NCBI GenBank assembly: GCA_029204225.1
Contig: CM055113.1
Location: 14,845,471 to 14,909,470 of the forward strand
Reading direction: 5' to 3'
Origin: Diphasiastrum complanatum
Lineage: Eukaryota; Streptophyta; Lycopodiopsida; Lycopodiales; Lycopodiaceae
DNA: 64,000 nt
Shown here: positions 31,366 through 43,430 of the stretch, one piece after another
How the letters are laid out: every line of letters starts with the position of its first letter
How positions within the stretch are numbered: the first letter of the stretch is position 1
Notes under the pieces: generated by a model
The model's input: only the letters and a program-made list of their open reading frames with translations
Told to the model about the DNA's origin: nothing
Database searches by the model: none
Made by a program: the position numbers and the translations under genes

Positions 31366-34300
31366 TCAACCAGCATGATCAAAAATCTTATCAATTTTCC
31401 ACATAACAAAACCATTCTCTTCAAGGGAATGTCTATCAAAACCTTGATCGAAGAGCTATAAATAAACTCCCCATACAAGTGTCTTATTAGTTGACATTTA
31501 TTGATTTACCTAATTAAGATGTCTTACTGGTTGACATTTAGTGATTTACCTCAAGATTTGCAACTATAAGCATGGCTTAGAATGCATAAGGTGAAATATA
31601 TTGTCGATATTCAAAATGGTTAAGTGTTATGATTTACAGCTTGGTACTAGTTAAATTTGATGTGCTATTTGCATGTACATTAAATTTAAATGTAATATGC
31701 CTTGGGATAGCCGATATGACAAAAAAAAAATTTATTGCATGCCCTTTTGTCTCTCTGTTCTGTAAAGCAAAATGGTGTTTCTACTGATCTTTCCACCATG
31801 TTAAATGGTTGTGAACTTATGGTGAGGCCATTCAACCAAGCCTTAAAAAGTTGAAAAATGGTCAAAACCCAAGGTTTTTTTTATGGATATTTCACTAAGT
31901 TTTTCCCAAGATCCATGTACAAAACTTTGCATGCATGTTCTCAACTGTGTATTGAACTGTCCAGAAGCTTTTACCAAGTTTGGTAGGAATCGGTCACCTT
32001 TAAGGGCCTCAAAAAGTCGAAAACTATGAGACATAAACAGGGGTCATTGACTCCTGATCATTCTGTATGTCAGATTTTGTGTGACGAGCAGGTATGCTCA
32101 GATCAGGGATAACACCCAACTGGAGTCATCATGCCACAGTCCATGCCATAAGGTGCATGCATATCCATTGTATTAACAATATGTTTTACAAAAGGTATTG
32201 ATTGGCACAAGATCCAGGTGAGGCATTTTCACATAAATGATGTTTTACATAAGATATTGGCAAAAGATCCAGGTGAGGATTTCCACATAAAAATTAAGAT
32301 GCATATATCTAGTATTCATTCACAACTACCTACATATGATGTTTAACATATTCCATGTGTTGCTAGATCAGTGTCTTGAGGTACATGCTTAACTAGGAGA
32401 TGTAGTGCAAGCCCAGGTCCGGTGTCATGAGGTGTCATGAGACACCTACATGTTTACTTGTTATCCTGTCATTGGGTCATCTAGCTGATGTTTTGGTTCC
32501 TTTAATAGTGCAGGCAGACCTATAGCTCTTTTCTTCTATGATGCATTCTCACTCCAATTATGCAAGCTCAGTCAGCCAATTATTTCCTGCGAGTGTCTAG
32601 CATGCCTGGTCCGTACATCACTATGGACATGGTGTATATCTTCACTGTCGTTTCTTTCTGCTTATATCTGGTATTCCTGATTGTTGGCTCAGCTCAGTGC
32701 TAATCATTGGCATTAAGTAGTTTTGTTCCATATTTTGGTGCAATAACTATGTTGACAATAGTCACATGACATTTATGGTCTATCAAGTTCATCTGGAATC
32801 CACTACAAGACAACATTCTTTAGACATACTTTCTCAATCGATTATGGCATTCAGTCACCATCCTGCTACATGACTTTTCTCAATCGATTATGGCATTCAG
32901 TCACCATCCTGCTACATGACTTTTGTATTGTTATTGAGACAAACATCAGAGACAACTATTCCTGTTTTGCACTTCAAGGTTATTCCCTAATGATGTGTGG
33001 AATTCGTGATTTCTGCGACTTGCTTGGGATACATTTGAGCCAGCTCGCACCAGATACATTGATTCCTATTGATATATGGCATTCTAGCTAGCTTCCTATG
33101 CAGATAGTCCAGTTGACGCTACTTGGCGTTCATGGTCCCTTAAGATAGATTGGGATCTCGGTCATATGCTTTTGTCTATGACACTCTGCATCTATTAGAG
33201 CGGCATAAAAGTAATGGTAATTTTCACAATGGTGCGATCTGCTGGTTGACACCTCCCGTTAGCATCTATATCAGCATCTTCCTAACACATTTACACAATG
33301 TCTTGTGGTGGGTCTCAAACAACAACATCCTTTGTGGATCTATCAACAAATCTATTTGGCCATGGTGAGATGACTATTCTTCTCTGACAATACTAATAAT
33401 TCATAGAATTGCCAGCAAATCCAACCACACCCAAAGATTTCTTCAACGAAGTGCTGTCAGGCATTCCTCTATGTGGAATCATTACTGGTGATGTTTTTAT
33501 GTTCCCCTTGTGCTCTTGCTCCATCAGAGGAACGAAGCAGAAGAGTTTTGAGCTCATTTTGTAAATGCTTTGGAAGGGTTCTATTGGTACATGTCAATGG
33601 ATGTATTGGTGACATGTCCTAGGGTAAGATTTCAACATCCATATCCACTTTTATAACATTCATCCTTCCATTGCAGCATTAGTTCAACAGTTCAATTTTG
33701 ATACAAATCATTCAGCATATGCATTTTCATGATCAGCCACACACATCGACATTCTATGCCTTCAATCCCTGATTCAGACGGATCGATACGAAAAAAGCAT
33801 GTACTTCAGCATATGCATTTGTCCCACAACATCATCAACTCTTAACGTTCAGTTTTAGTTTGTGCATCTCTTCTACATGTTAAGATTGAGAGCAATGATT
33901 TGCTAAAAGTAAAGTGTTGTGGAAATATAAGGGAAGCTCCCTAAGATCCTGCTTACAAGATAACACACAATGGAAAACACACTGTGGAGCAACCACCCAA
34001 CCAAGTAGAAACAACCAATCAACTCTAAAAGCTTCACCCCCAAGCCAAGGAACAAGAAGCATGAAGGTAGAGTGAAACCCTGGCAATAAATCCATGATCA
34101 CAATGAGGAGTAGGGCGAGTTTGGACCCATTATATAGAGCCAAAAGCAACCTGGGCACATAGCCATGCATAGCCCTAAGTTCCCTATACATAGATTCACC
34201 TAGAATAGAGTCCTAAGCATGGACCTGTTATTCATAGAATTGTTATTGATAACTCTACACATGCATACACTGTCTCATACCTTGTCTAAACTCCATTTAG

Positions 34301-35265
34301 TGTGTTCTGGGCCTCACAAGGAAATTAGTTACTTTCGGGTCACATTCAGTATGACGTGGCATAACTAACAGCTTGATTTACTGGAGTATCTTGTATCCAA
34401 GACTAGGAGTATACTGAATCCTACTTACTGGTCATGGACATAACAGGAAATACACACAATTATACACTAGAGCATAATAGTTTAGCTTATTTATCAATCC
34501 CTACAAGCTTTCTTGTTGGGTGTGCCAAGGTGGGAATGTGTCAACCCAGTCTAGTAGCTTTTTAGACGACTCCCTTAAGGGTCTCCGGAACAATATAAGT
34601 AGTCTCAAGCATCTTTGTAGGAGATGCTTAGCAATGATCTTTTGTAGGAAGAACTGCACACGAGTATGTGGATAGATTTTTGAAAGATTGACTTCACTCA
34701 CAAGAAGTGTCAACTGTAACCTTCTCACTTAAAGAAGACTATCTGCTCATCAATTTCCTTTCTACTTTTGTTATCATGTGATCTTGTTCTTAACATGACA
34801 TTTAACAGAAACTTTGTAGGGCGAGGCCTTTCTAAGTTGTGATAGTGTTGTCCTTGAAAACAGTCTGCAGTTCTTTTGTATTTTTTTCCATACTTACTTA
34901 CTAGAAGCTCTAAGCATTCATCTTTACATATGTCAGTGCCTAGTTTTGGCAGAAACTAAAAGACTTTTGAAAGTTGGGAGGCAAATGATGTCGAGGCACA
35001 AAAAAATTACCACACTGTTTCAAAAGTGAACATATGTACAAATGCATCAGCTCTTGAAAAAAAGTCCTCATAGACCAGCTGGATGGTCAAACCATTTTCA
35101 GACTAAAAATGAGGAGAAAATGTTATTGTAGAGATAAATGGAAAGGGATCACTTAGGTGATATGATAACAGTAATACTGATCATACATTGATTTATAATG
35201 ATAGCGATAGCCCAGTGCCTATATGGTACAACTTACAGCAATTTTTTTGAAATATAAGCAATTGA
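31366..35265. other. Downstream flank of gene 2, little recognised
   Basis: Contains a two-copy repeat of period 40 (31480-31556, TGTCTTA...TTGACATTTA) and an exact two-copy 46-base tandem duplication starting at 32831 and 32877. Around 33880-34200 an AT/GC-mixed stretch has a minus-strand CTATATAATGGG promoter-like box and may be an LTR fragment, without defined ends. No gene is supported. Confidence 0.35.
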
Positions 35266-35358
35266 TTAGGTCATAAGGTGTTCAAAGACACTATCCACAC
35301 TTCCATCATACTGTGCAAGAAGCTGTATTGCATCAGCTCTCGACAAAGCTAGCCATTC
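35266..35358 (-). CDS. Gene 2 last exon, C-terminal tail
   Basis: Starts after a GTGCAG acceptor (AG at 35360-35359) and reads EWLALSRADAIQLLAQYDGS then VDSVFEHLMT and a TAA at 35268-35266. It joins in phase 0 to the exon ending at 36387. The pattern of a short alpha-helical segment ending in QYDG...V...L fits the very end of the plant RanBPM-like CTLH proteins as I remember them. Thirty codons plus stop, no defects. Confidence 0.85.
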   Translation of the reverse strand, partial: EWLALSRADAIQLLAQYDGSVDSVFEHLMT

Positions 35359-36386
35359 CTGCACGCAATCACTCAGTCACAAAACAGGGGAATAAGAACA
35401 TTTCCTCCAGTGCCATCCTGTGACATAACCACTACTTACCAACCCTTTTTTGCACAATATGCCAACAAAAAAATTTCATCATAAGCTTGTTGAGGAAAAA
35501 ATTCTTAAAGACGATAAGTTTCCTCTACAATGCATGCTGTATACTGGACAATTATACTCGCCAAAAGCCGAGGAAAATGCTATTATAACATGCTTTTTGG
35601 TACTATCAGCCCATGGGGTCACACAGCATTGAAACTGGGTGGGCAAGCCCAAGCAGAACTCAGCAACTCACCAAATTTGGGAAGATCTTATTAGAAAATG
35701 AAGAAAGTTCAAGGCAACCTGATGATAGTATCTATGATCTAGAGGAGTATTTAACATGTGATAGATGTGAAGATGAATAAAGACATGTAGGTTTCAGAGA
35801 TTGGTGGTGGAAGTCATGAACATGAATATTACTAAGGAAATAAGAAAAATTCGACATTTAGGTTATCAACTAGTTTATGTGCCTCTTATCCAACACCCAG
35901 GCAAGGGAAGTGTGAGACCAGAAGTTGACACAGTAACGAGGACACTTAACACATAAGCCTTGCTCATGTTGTATAGGAGGTGAACTGGTCAGAGTCGCAT
36001 ACCCATTCCAACAATTTCCAGCAGGCAGCAACTTGAAACAGTGAAGATCAAAGTAGGAGTTGTTAGCGCTCATAGACTTTATTGCTAATACGTTCCCTAT
36101 GTAGCCTTGCATTTCTTAGACATTATGTTTCATTAAGTAATTCTTCTTTCTCAAATGAGCTCAGAGTTCAGTAGTCATTTACATTACTACTGGTAAAAGC
36201 AATCAATACATAGAACATTAAACTGTAGCAAATATGAAGATAACAACGGAAAATGTCAGTAAAACATCAACGCATTCTAGAAAATCAGGCCTACCAATAC
36301 CCCCATTCCAAGCGACTCATGCAGACCTGACAAAGAGTGACATCAACTACATCCTAGAATAACTACGGATTAAAACAAGGACTTAC

Positions 36387-36713
36387 TGAAATTGTTAAAA
36401 TAGAAGCTTCATCGAGCATAGCTTGTTCATGTGAAGAATTTGACTGCTGGGTTATGCTCCCTTCACTTGGTCTCGAACTAACAGGGGTCCCAGCAATTCG
36501 AGAACATGAGACAGCACCCACATCACTTCTCTCTCTGTGAGAAGTCATGGATGTGAACGCCTCAATCTCTTTGAGTGCATTGATTTTCAATAGGTCCCCA
36601 AAAGGATCTGAACACCGTTGCAGCTTGAACCACTCCGTATGCATATATAGAGTTACCCTCACAATTTTGATTAACTTTGGTTCAATTATCCCCAACTGAG
36701 AGTTGAGAGCTAC
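36387..36713 (-). CDS. Gene 2 exon, region after the CRA domain
   Basis: Exactly 109 codons between an ATACAG acceptor and a TCA/GTAAGT donor, phase 0 on both sides. It opens VALNSQLGIIEPKLIKIVRV, continues TLYMHTEWFKLQRCSDPFGD and LLKINALKEIEAF, then a serine-rich linker, and ends DEASILTIS. The block HTEWFKLQ with DPF following is characteristic of the plant CTLH family of the At5g66810 type. The reading is clean with no stops or shifts. Confidence 0.85.
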
Positions 36714-37849
36714 CTGTATTCATCACATCCAAATAAGTGCTGATTCTGACAGCATAGTAGATAGGCCAAAAAAAAAGGTGGCTATATATCAGGACAATAC
36801 AGATGGAAGAATAGCTCGGCTCACAGTAATAATAAGTACGAAAATTTTCTGGCTGGAGCCGTATTGAGGTTGCCAGCATAACTGCAACTACAAGCATCAA
36901 AGCCTCCTTAAAGAAGATGAAGATCGCCAAAGCAATCTGTTGTTTTAACACCACCCAATCTCTATTGCATCTAGTCATGGATAACTACAAATAAGTGGTC
37001 AAGGCCATATCATGAATTTAAGGTTCTAATAACAATGTCTCACGCCTCCCAAGAAAATCAAATACTTGATTTGGAAATAATTTTGACTATCGTGGCAGGA
37101 ATGAATACACGTGCCAAAACAAGACTACTGTTCACAAAGACCTCAATACATTGCATGCTCGGATACTCTATCATGAGGATCTTCAATCCTATCTGTGCAT
37201 GTAGAACGAAACTTGAGAATCTCTGATCTTAAAAAACATTGGTATATCATCGTTGTTAAAATATCTCATTCCAAGTCCAGTAACTCGCTGAATAGATAAG
37301 AGCAAGGTAGAAGAAAATCTAATCTTTGTATCTATTTGAAAGAACTGATTCCTTAAACCTCAAAGATAGAAGAACATCACATACAAAAAAATTTGTATAG
37401 AATGCAAAAGATTCACGCAAATAGAGGGGATAACATAAATCACACATATGGCATCACATGAGGGACAATCCAGTATGATGTTTTGATCACATCAATATCT
37501 CCTACAAAGACAGTAAGACACTAGTAAACAAACATTGTGCAGGTCCCACAAAGAAACACTGCTAAGAAAGTCTCACAGAGACACTTATAAGCATTAAGTA
37601 TCATAAGCTATAGAATGACCGGTACAGAACGATTTCTACTTATTTGGAGGCCCTTAAGAAAACCTTCCAGGAATCTACTGTTAAGATGAGGGAAAAGATT
37701 CTCCAATTTCATCTAAAGCATGTGAGTTGCTATTATCGATTTAATGTACTCAAGGCTTAAAAAAAATTAATAGGGCCATTGATAAATTACCAACATTGAG
37801 CTACTATGGACATACATGTCCATCACTTGCTCTACCGCTGATGCATCAA

Positions 37850-38262
37850 TACAATGGCTACATTTTGCAAGAAGGGGAGAGCAACCAATTCAGGCTCCGA
37901 ACAACCATTGCAAGACAGCAGGGGTGTCGAAGAACCAAAGTTAGAGTTGCATGCAAGTGGTTCTTCTGCGCAAGAGCCATTCCTTTTAATGTTATTAAGA
38001 GCAAATATTGTCCAAAAATTATTACTGCTGGAAGAGAGGTCAGGCCTACTTACAAGCCTGTATCTTACAAGACTTTGAGAGTGGTTAACTTGAGAGAGGT
38101 GCCCTTGGGAAAGAGTTGCTAGTAATATTTGAGAAATGGATCAAATATGGGTGTACTATTGTATGTGACAGTTGTTCAAACACTCGAAGCATGCCTTTAA
38201 ATAATCTTCTTAGCCACTATAATCTATGGTTCTATTTTCGTAAGTGGTTTGACCAAGGCAAG
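37850..38262 (+). pseudogene. hAT transposase fragment
   Basis: One plus-strand frame (37796-38122) has FFCARAIPFNVIKSKYCPKI and PTYKPVSYKTLR, the start of the hAT DUF659 region (family pattern F.YA.GIPFN...S.YF...V and GY.PPSY..LR). After a shift near 38125, EKWIKYGCTIVCDS and RSMPLNNLLSHY match the following W.K.GCTI.SD...R..INFL block, ending in a TGA. The copy is truncated on both sides and lies in the 7.3 kb intron of gene 2. Confidence 0.75.
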
Positions 38263-38444
38263 TGAGTATATTTATCGACATGTGAGAGTAGCATAAGCTC
38301 ACCTTTCACTATCCTAAGTTCTACACCCAACAATCCGACAAAGGGACAAAAAGGAGTGTAATGATCCCTAACCTTGGTAGTGTTGTAGCATGTAGGAAGG
38401 AGGGGAATTGAATGGACATTAAAGGCATCAGAGCGAACTTGGGA

Positions 38445-38463
38445 GGGGGGGGGGGGGGGGGGG
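38445..38463 (+). repeat. Run of nineteen G
   Basis: An uninterrupted G tract of 19 bases. It lies on the non-template side of an intron of the minus-strand gene 2, so the transcript would carry C19. Confidence 0.9.
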
Positions 38464-38869
38464 ATTAAGAAGGTGAGGATGAAAGGGCAGCAGTGAGAAC
38501 TTGTTGCTCTGCAGTAACATATGTGGTTTGCCAATGGGAGTGGAGGGAGGCGGGGGTGGGTGAGAGGGCTTTCCTATACAGGGCCATGGCCACCAAGGGA
38601 CAAAGAAAGAAAGAAAGCTCTACCAACCGAAAGGCATATAAGATGAGAAAAAGTACATGTCAAGTATGTGGTATCACTAGGAGCATATGAAACGTCTCCA
38701 AAACAGTAATGAAAGAAGCAAACATACATATCTAAGTACTATAAGCAAATCTGAATTGAGTGAGATATGCCAAAATAAAACTGCTATGAAATATGAAAAG
38801 AAAATATAGCATTATCGTCATGTCCTGCTAATGTTGTAGAAGGATGTGATGCAAGCAGCAGCATAAGGT

Positions 38870-39042
38870 ACTAGTAGCGTTGACGTCGCCTAGGAGGATG
38901 AGAGCTGTGTCCCCTCATGATAGGTCGGATAACTCTCAAGTAAAACATGGCTTTGAGGGATACGATGTCTTCGATCATTATGAATAGGTCTGTAATCATC
39001 ATCGTCATCATCAAACTCTAGACCCCGACGTGATCTTCTCTA
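38870..39042 (-). pseudogene. Possible captured or alternative terminal exon
   Basis: After a pyrimidine-rich acceptor (TTCTTCTTTTAG) the minus strand reads RRSRRGLEFDDDDDDYRPIH then NDRRHRIPQSHVLLESYPTY. A neighbouring frame carries MRGHSSHPPRRRQRY and a stop at about 38880. The acidic-plus-arginine composition looks like a nuclear protein tail. It sits on the same strand as gene 2 inside its intron but breaks the phase pattern, so it may be a captured fragment of another gene. Confidence 0.3.
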
Positions 39043-39181
39043 AAAGAAGAAAGAGGTAATATGTAGCTAAGAGCTAGAATGGCTTTGCTGAGGTGTCTTA
39101 CACAGATTTCGTCGCAGTAAAAACATCTATCGTACAATAACTGTAACACATCGGGGATCCTCATTAGAAATCAAACTATGT

Positions 39182-39710
39182 CTATAGGCCCTCTCTAGTC
39201 GGGGAGACTAGCACCACAGTATTGGAGTAAAGAAGAATGGCAATCAAAATATTACCTAGTTTGCAATCAGATCCACCACGCTGTGAGATGACCCTCTCTA
39301 CCTCATCAGTATATGATTTAAAGAGAATAGGTGAAAGGGAGCAGCACTGCTTCACATCAATTGTGCTCCCAATCTTCTCAAAAATACCGTTATGATGCCA
39401 AAAACAACCTTGAACTCTCTCATAAAGTACCATCACAACCAAGAAAATGTTCGTGGAGAAACCAAGATCACGAAGTCTCTGAATGAGCAAGATGATGTGG
39501 GATAGAGTCAAAGGCCTTCCTGAAGTCCACAAAATAGTAGTGAACCCACTCCTTCTTGTGCCTAGCCTCCTCAATGAGAGCCCGAAGAGTGAAAATATGG
39601 CCAATAGTAGGGTAGTGGGCTCTAAATCCTGCTTGGCCCAAAGCATATAATCTCCCTTGATGAAACTCAAGGAGAAGGATATTATTACTCTTTGAGAACA
39701 TTTCCTTCAT
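39182..39710 (-). pseudogene. LINE reverse transcriptase relic, minus strand
   Basis: Two minus-strand frames together give YFVDFRKAFDSIPHHL, LLIQRLRDLGFSTNIF and ILLYSNTVVLVSPTREGL. They parallel the RT of the LINE at 47.1-47.6 kb (VDFRKAFDSVPRHLL, RLRDRGLQEDII, ILLYADDVVLLLRTREGL). The catalytic YADD has become YSNT, so it is inactive and clearly older than the 47-50 kb copies. Confidence 0.8.
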
Positions 39711-39719
39711 GTTAGTTTA

Positions 39720-40293
39720 TTAAAAATGAACAAAATATCCTTTTCCATTTTCAAATGTGATCAACCCAAGTTTAATCGCCTCAACATTGGGATATGATCA
39801 TAATAATATTTTCTCAATGTGGGATCTCCATTTCCCAAATGCAAAATTGATGGTTATTATTGAGGCATTTAGACTTAATAGTAAAGTGATTATGCAACGA
39901 CAAGCAATAATTTTCAAGTCAGAAGAACATGCACGGCAAAAACAAGAATTGAAGGGAATTGGATAAGTCATTCAAGATGGCATGGTGTCAAATAAGGAGA
40001 CAAAAGAGGATATTGCGATGATGCATCCTACCTATTTCATGCAGATTTGGGTTACCAAAAAGCAGTATGGTACTTTATCAACCTCTTCTTTGGCCATCAT
40101 CTTTAGTCTTACTAAAAAATAATCTACAGACTGAAGCTATCAAATGGTTTCAATTCAAAAATCTTTGGATCTGCAACAACACGACAAACAACTAGACGTT
40201 ACATCCTCAACCATGACCACTTAAACTAGAGCGTTCAAGCTTATCAAACAAGTGCCTTGATTTTTGAGGACAAAAATGTTTAAGCAAGGGCCG
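39720..40293 (+). mobile_element. 3' internal end of an LTR element, family 2
   Basis: Matches 24987-25340 from about 39960 on. An open plus-strand patch at 39757-39966 (VIMQRQAIIFKSEEHARQKQ) is of unknown type. Ends with AAGCAAGGGCCG before the LTR. Confidence 0.45.
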
Positions 40294-40809
40294 TGTCATG
40301 TACTTTCAGTACATAATATCCAATGTAAGCTTTGTTGGGACCAAAAGGAATTATTAGCCTTGAGAATAAGGGCCTTTAGACCCCTCAAAGTGTATGAGAT
40401 AAGGATAACTAAAGTAGACTTAATAAAGCTTAACAAGGCCTAACTATCCTTCAAGATAGTTATGTTTATCTAGGACCCGGCCTTGTCTATAAATAGGCAA
40501 GAGACATCAATGGAAGGATCTTTTGGCTCATTTGCAAAATTGAGAGAACTTGGAGCTCCATCTCTCTTCCTCGTTTGCGAATGTGAGTCTTCGGATTTGG
40601 ATCTTGCTAGGTCTCAAGTGCCCCATCACATAAATCCATGTACTCCCATCCTCCATAGTAGAATTAATCATCTTTTGCTCTTCATTTTGATATGAGCTTT
40701 GTGGTAGCTAATGGTTATTTGCTATCTTTGGTTCTCTTCAACATAGATGTGATGGTTTCCTCTATTTCTTTGCTCGCTTGGCTTGGATTGAGAGGTTTGG
40801 CACGTGACA
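40294..40809 (+). mobile_element. LTR family 2, copy 2 (516 bases)
   Basis: Starts TGTCATGT and ends ACGTGACA. Same length as the copy at 25341-25856 although the two differ at many positions. A TCTATAAATAGGC promoter box lies at about 40485. No primer site follows, so it is a 3' LTR. Confidence 0.8.
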
Positions 40810-40999
40810 AAAGACACTTCTACACCCCATCCCCATCTTTGTTCTCACCCTTGACACTAGATGGAGATCAAAATGATGAGAATGCATATTATGAGCAACA
40901 TGTCATGATATCAAAGACTTCATCGAACCTATTACCACAATCACACCTTCAGAGACCAATCACCACATACCAACTAAAAGTTGCAACAACAAACAGGAC

Positions 41000-41530
41000 G
41001 ATGAAAAGCAAAGTATAATTTAGATGCCTTATATAACCATGCATCAGCACCCCTCCACGCTTGCTGGATATGATGCAAAAACTGCACAAAAAAGCCGCCT
41101 CCATCACGAAATTAGAAGTTGAAGCGGCAAATGAATAAGTGATGGAGACAGCAGGGAGCATGTTTGGAAAATGTGTCAAAAGCCTTACATGGAAAAACAT
41201 GATCACAATTATATGATGTATGGAGGGTGGCATTGCGAGACAGGGCAAGCAAGCATAACAAGTCTCTGTCTTTCTATGCTAACACAATTCCAATCAACGA
41301 GATGAACAGAGACTACTTCATTGAAACATTCGAAGCAAGGTAGCAAAATGAGTCCTTGCATGAGGACTTGTGAGCGATTAGAGAAAACTAGGTGAAGTAT
41401 GGCAGTAGAATTGTGTTTGATGGTTGGTCTAAAAATAGGAGGTGAGCAACCATTAACCTTCTTACAACTATAATCCATGGGGCCAAGATTAAAAATCATT
41501 TGGCCATTGTAAGCCAAGATTGGAAATTAA
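41000..41530 (+). pseudogene. Second hAT transposase relic
   Basis: The plus strand holds SLSFYANTIPINEMNRDYFI near 41255-41315 and, after stops, VKYGSRIVFDGWSKNRR and TINLLTTIIHGAKIKNHLA near 41395-41510. These match the same hAT region as at 37.85-38.26 kb (YA..IP.N...S.YF and W.KYG..I..DGW...R..INFL). Several stops are present. It is a separate, more decayed copy. Confidence 0.65.
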
Positions 41531-42254
41531 AGTTTTCTTCCAAAAACCCAATATGGAACCATACAATACAAGCACCAACTATTGAGGGATCTGCAACGTT
41601 TGAAAATGATACCACCATGTCTCCCTATCTGGAAGGTGCTTCAATACCAACTTAAAGCATCACGCATCTGACCATATCTCACGAAAAACTAAACAGTCAT
41701 GTTGCAATCTCCGGCCAAGATCATTATGTGAACATTGATATGTAGATCATGAGAAAATGCATCTTAAACCCTCCCTCAAGGGCACCTCCTACAAGGAACT
41801 CAAGGAACTAAAGCAATTGATTGTCAAATGACACAAGTTATCCCATCATTGTCTTCAGGAGCCACTTAGGGTTGGTATCCTACGAGATGGTCTCTAATCC
41901 TACCACATGTACAAATGCTTGCAAGTTATGTAACTAGTGTTGACATCACTCAATGTAATTAGCTACTGCTTTGGAGGCCTGAAATTAATTTTTGAGGGCC
42001 CAAGCACACAGAATATCAAAGACTGCCCTAATCATATCTTCATAACGTCACCAATTTGTGCAATGCTATCATTGATTCACCATAGGAATTTGGAATGTGT
42101 TATATGTGATTCCATAAATATTAGGACTAGGGGCATATGATTCACGCTGTATCTAATGCAAAGTCATCGTTTTCAGACATTGCAGTTATAATATCTTGGA
42201 TGAGTCATTATTGTTTTACTTTAACCTTTGAGCTCCTCAAAGTGACACTAATGG
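41531..42254. other. Stretch with nothing clearly recognised
   Basis: May contain further hAT remains, but I see no motif strong enough. The open frame at 41937-42140 is not recognised. Confidence 0.3.
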
Positions 42255-42525
42255 AAAGATGAAGGCTTCATCTTTGACCATTGTTGTTACATACCTATGT
42301 AACTAGCAGTACTTCAGACCCCTAATAGTCCATTTAGTGTTGGTTGGGGGCTAAATGGCAAGGTACCCTTAGGATTAAGGGTATGTGCCCTTGGATAAGG
42401 GCAGGCAAGTGACTATACCTTAGTTGGAGGTATGGAGTCACGTGACCTTTGGATAAGGGGTACCCTTACTATTAAGGGTAGGTACCTTAGATTAAGGTAC
42501 TAGTGTCCTTGGTTAAGGGCAAGTA
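42255..42525. repeat. Array of short hairpins
   Basis: Consecutive inverted repeats: AAAGATGAAG/CTTCATCTTT (42255-42275); GTTACATA/TATGTAAC (42286-42303); CCATTTAG/CTAAATGG (42330-42358); TACCCTTAGGATTAAGGGTA (42364-42383); GCCCTTGGATAAGGGC (42387-42402); GACT-ATACCT...AGGTAT-AGTC (42411-42439); GTCACGTGAC (42437-42446); CCTTTGGATAAGGGG (42446-42460); TACCCTTACTATTAAGGGTA (42461-42480); GTACCTTAGATTAAGGTAC (42482-42500); GTCCTTGGTTAAGGGC (about 42505-42520). Most share the plan CCTT-(3-6 nt)-AAGG with a GGAT loop in three. It sits at the start of an LTR-like stretch. Confidence 0.85.
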
Positions 42526-43430
42526 GGTGTCTGCGGTATGGAACCTAAAGAGGTGTTAGAAAGTCATTGGATGACTATTTTTCTAAACCTTGGGCCTCAA
42601 CCTTGAACCATATTACTTAATTGGTCTAGGACCAAAGTATATATGCACAACTTGGGCAATGGGACCTAGTAGGAGGGCGCCCTTCTAAAGTGTCCATTGA
42701 GTTCCCAACTCCCACAAGAAAGGCATTCAAAGAGTCATAGGTTATGGAAGGAGTCTCTTGACCTTCCATAAGCCTATGAAGGCTCTTAGAGATTCTTTAA
42801 CTCCCCTAGGCTTCTCTCTCTCTCATTGGATGAGCATGGAACTCCATAGTGCATTGGAGGGGTCCATGGGCCATCTATATGAGGGTAGGTAGTAGGGCGC
42901 CCATTGGGAGGGGGAGATCTCTCTTGTTTGCTTTGCTTATGCTCTAGTGTTGCTACTAGTGTGTAGAGTGCTTTCTTGTGGTAGTATGCTTGAGGTTTGG
43001 ATCTTGCTTATGGTATGGGACATAAGTAGGGTTTGGATCTTGAGAATGCTATGGAGTATTGTTGTATGCTTGTGATTTGTTTATGGTTAGCAAGGGGGTG
43101 CTAGATAGGTCTTGCTTGGAGCTTGGATCTAGCTATGGTTGGGTGGTGAATACTTGAGGCCAGCTTGTTATCTATCTTTGTGTTTAAAGAGTAGGGACAC
43201 AGGTGGAGGAGAGATCCTTGGAGGCTTGCAGATCCTTACTTGTAGGTGGAGGCATCCTAGCTTGGAGTTGGGGAGCATCTTGAAGCTTGCAGGTTGCTTG
43301 GAGGACATTTGGAGGCTCTACCTTGGATTTGGAGGTCTTCCTCACCTCTACTTGTAAAAATTGTCAAAAAACCCATATCAATGGTTGATTTAACCACATT
43401 ATTACGATCTCTTACCTAAGGTTAAATAGG
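42282..43430 (+). mobile_element. Possible LTR-like element carrying the hairpin array
   Basis: Begins TGTTGTTACATA and continues about 1.1 kb with no coding signal: GGGCGCCC words at 42675 and 42896, a TATATGC near 42640 and G/T-rich DNA (TTGGAGG, TTGGATCTTG) near 42980-43330. Its right end is not defined and no primer site was found, so the LTR reading is tentative. Confidence 0.25.

Noticed and set aside
25341-40809. The two 516-base LTRs as the two ends of a single 15.5 kb element
   Set aside because: The left copy is preceded by the same 3' internal sequence as the right one and is not followed by a primer-binding site, so both are 3' LTRs.
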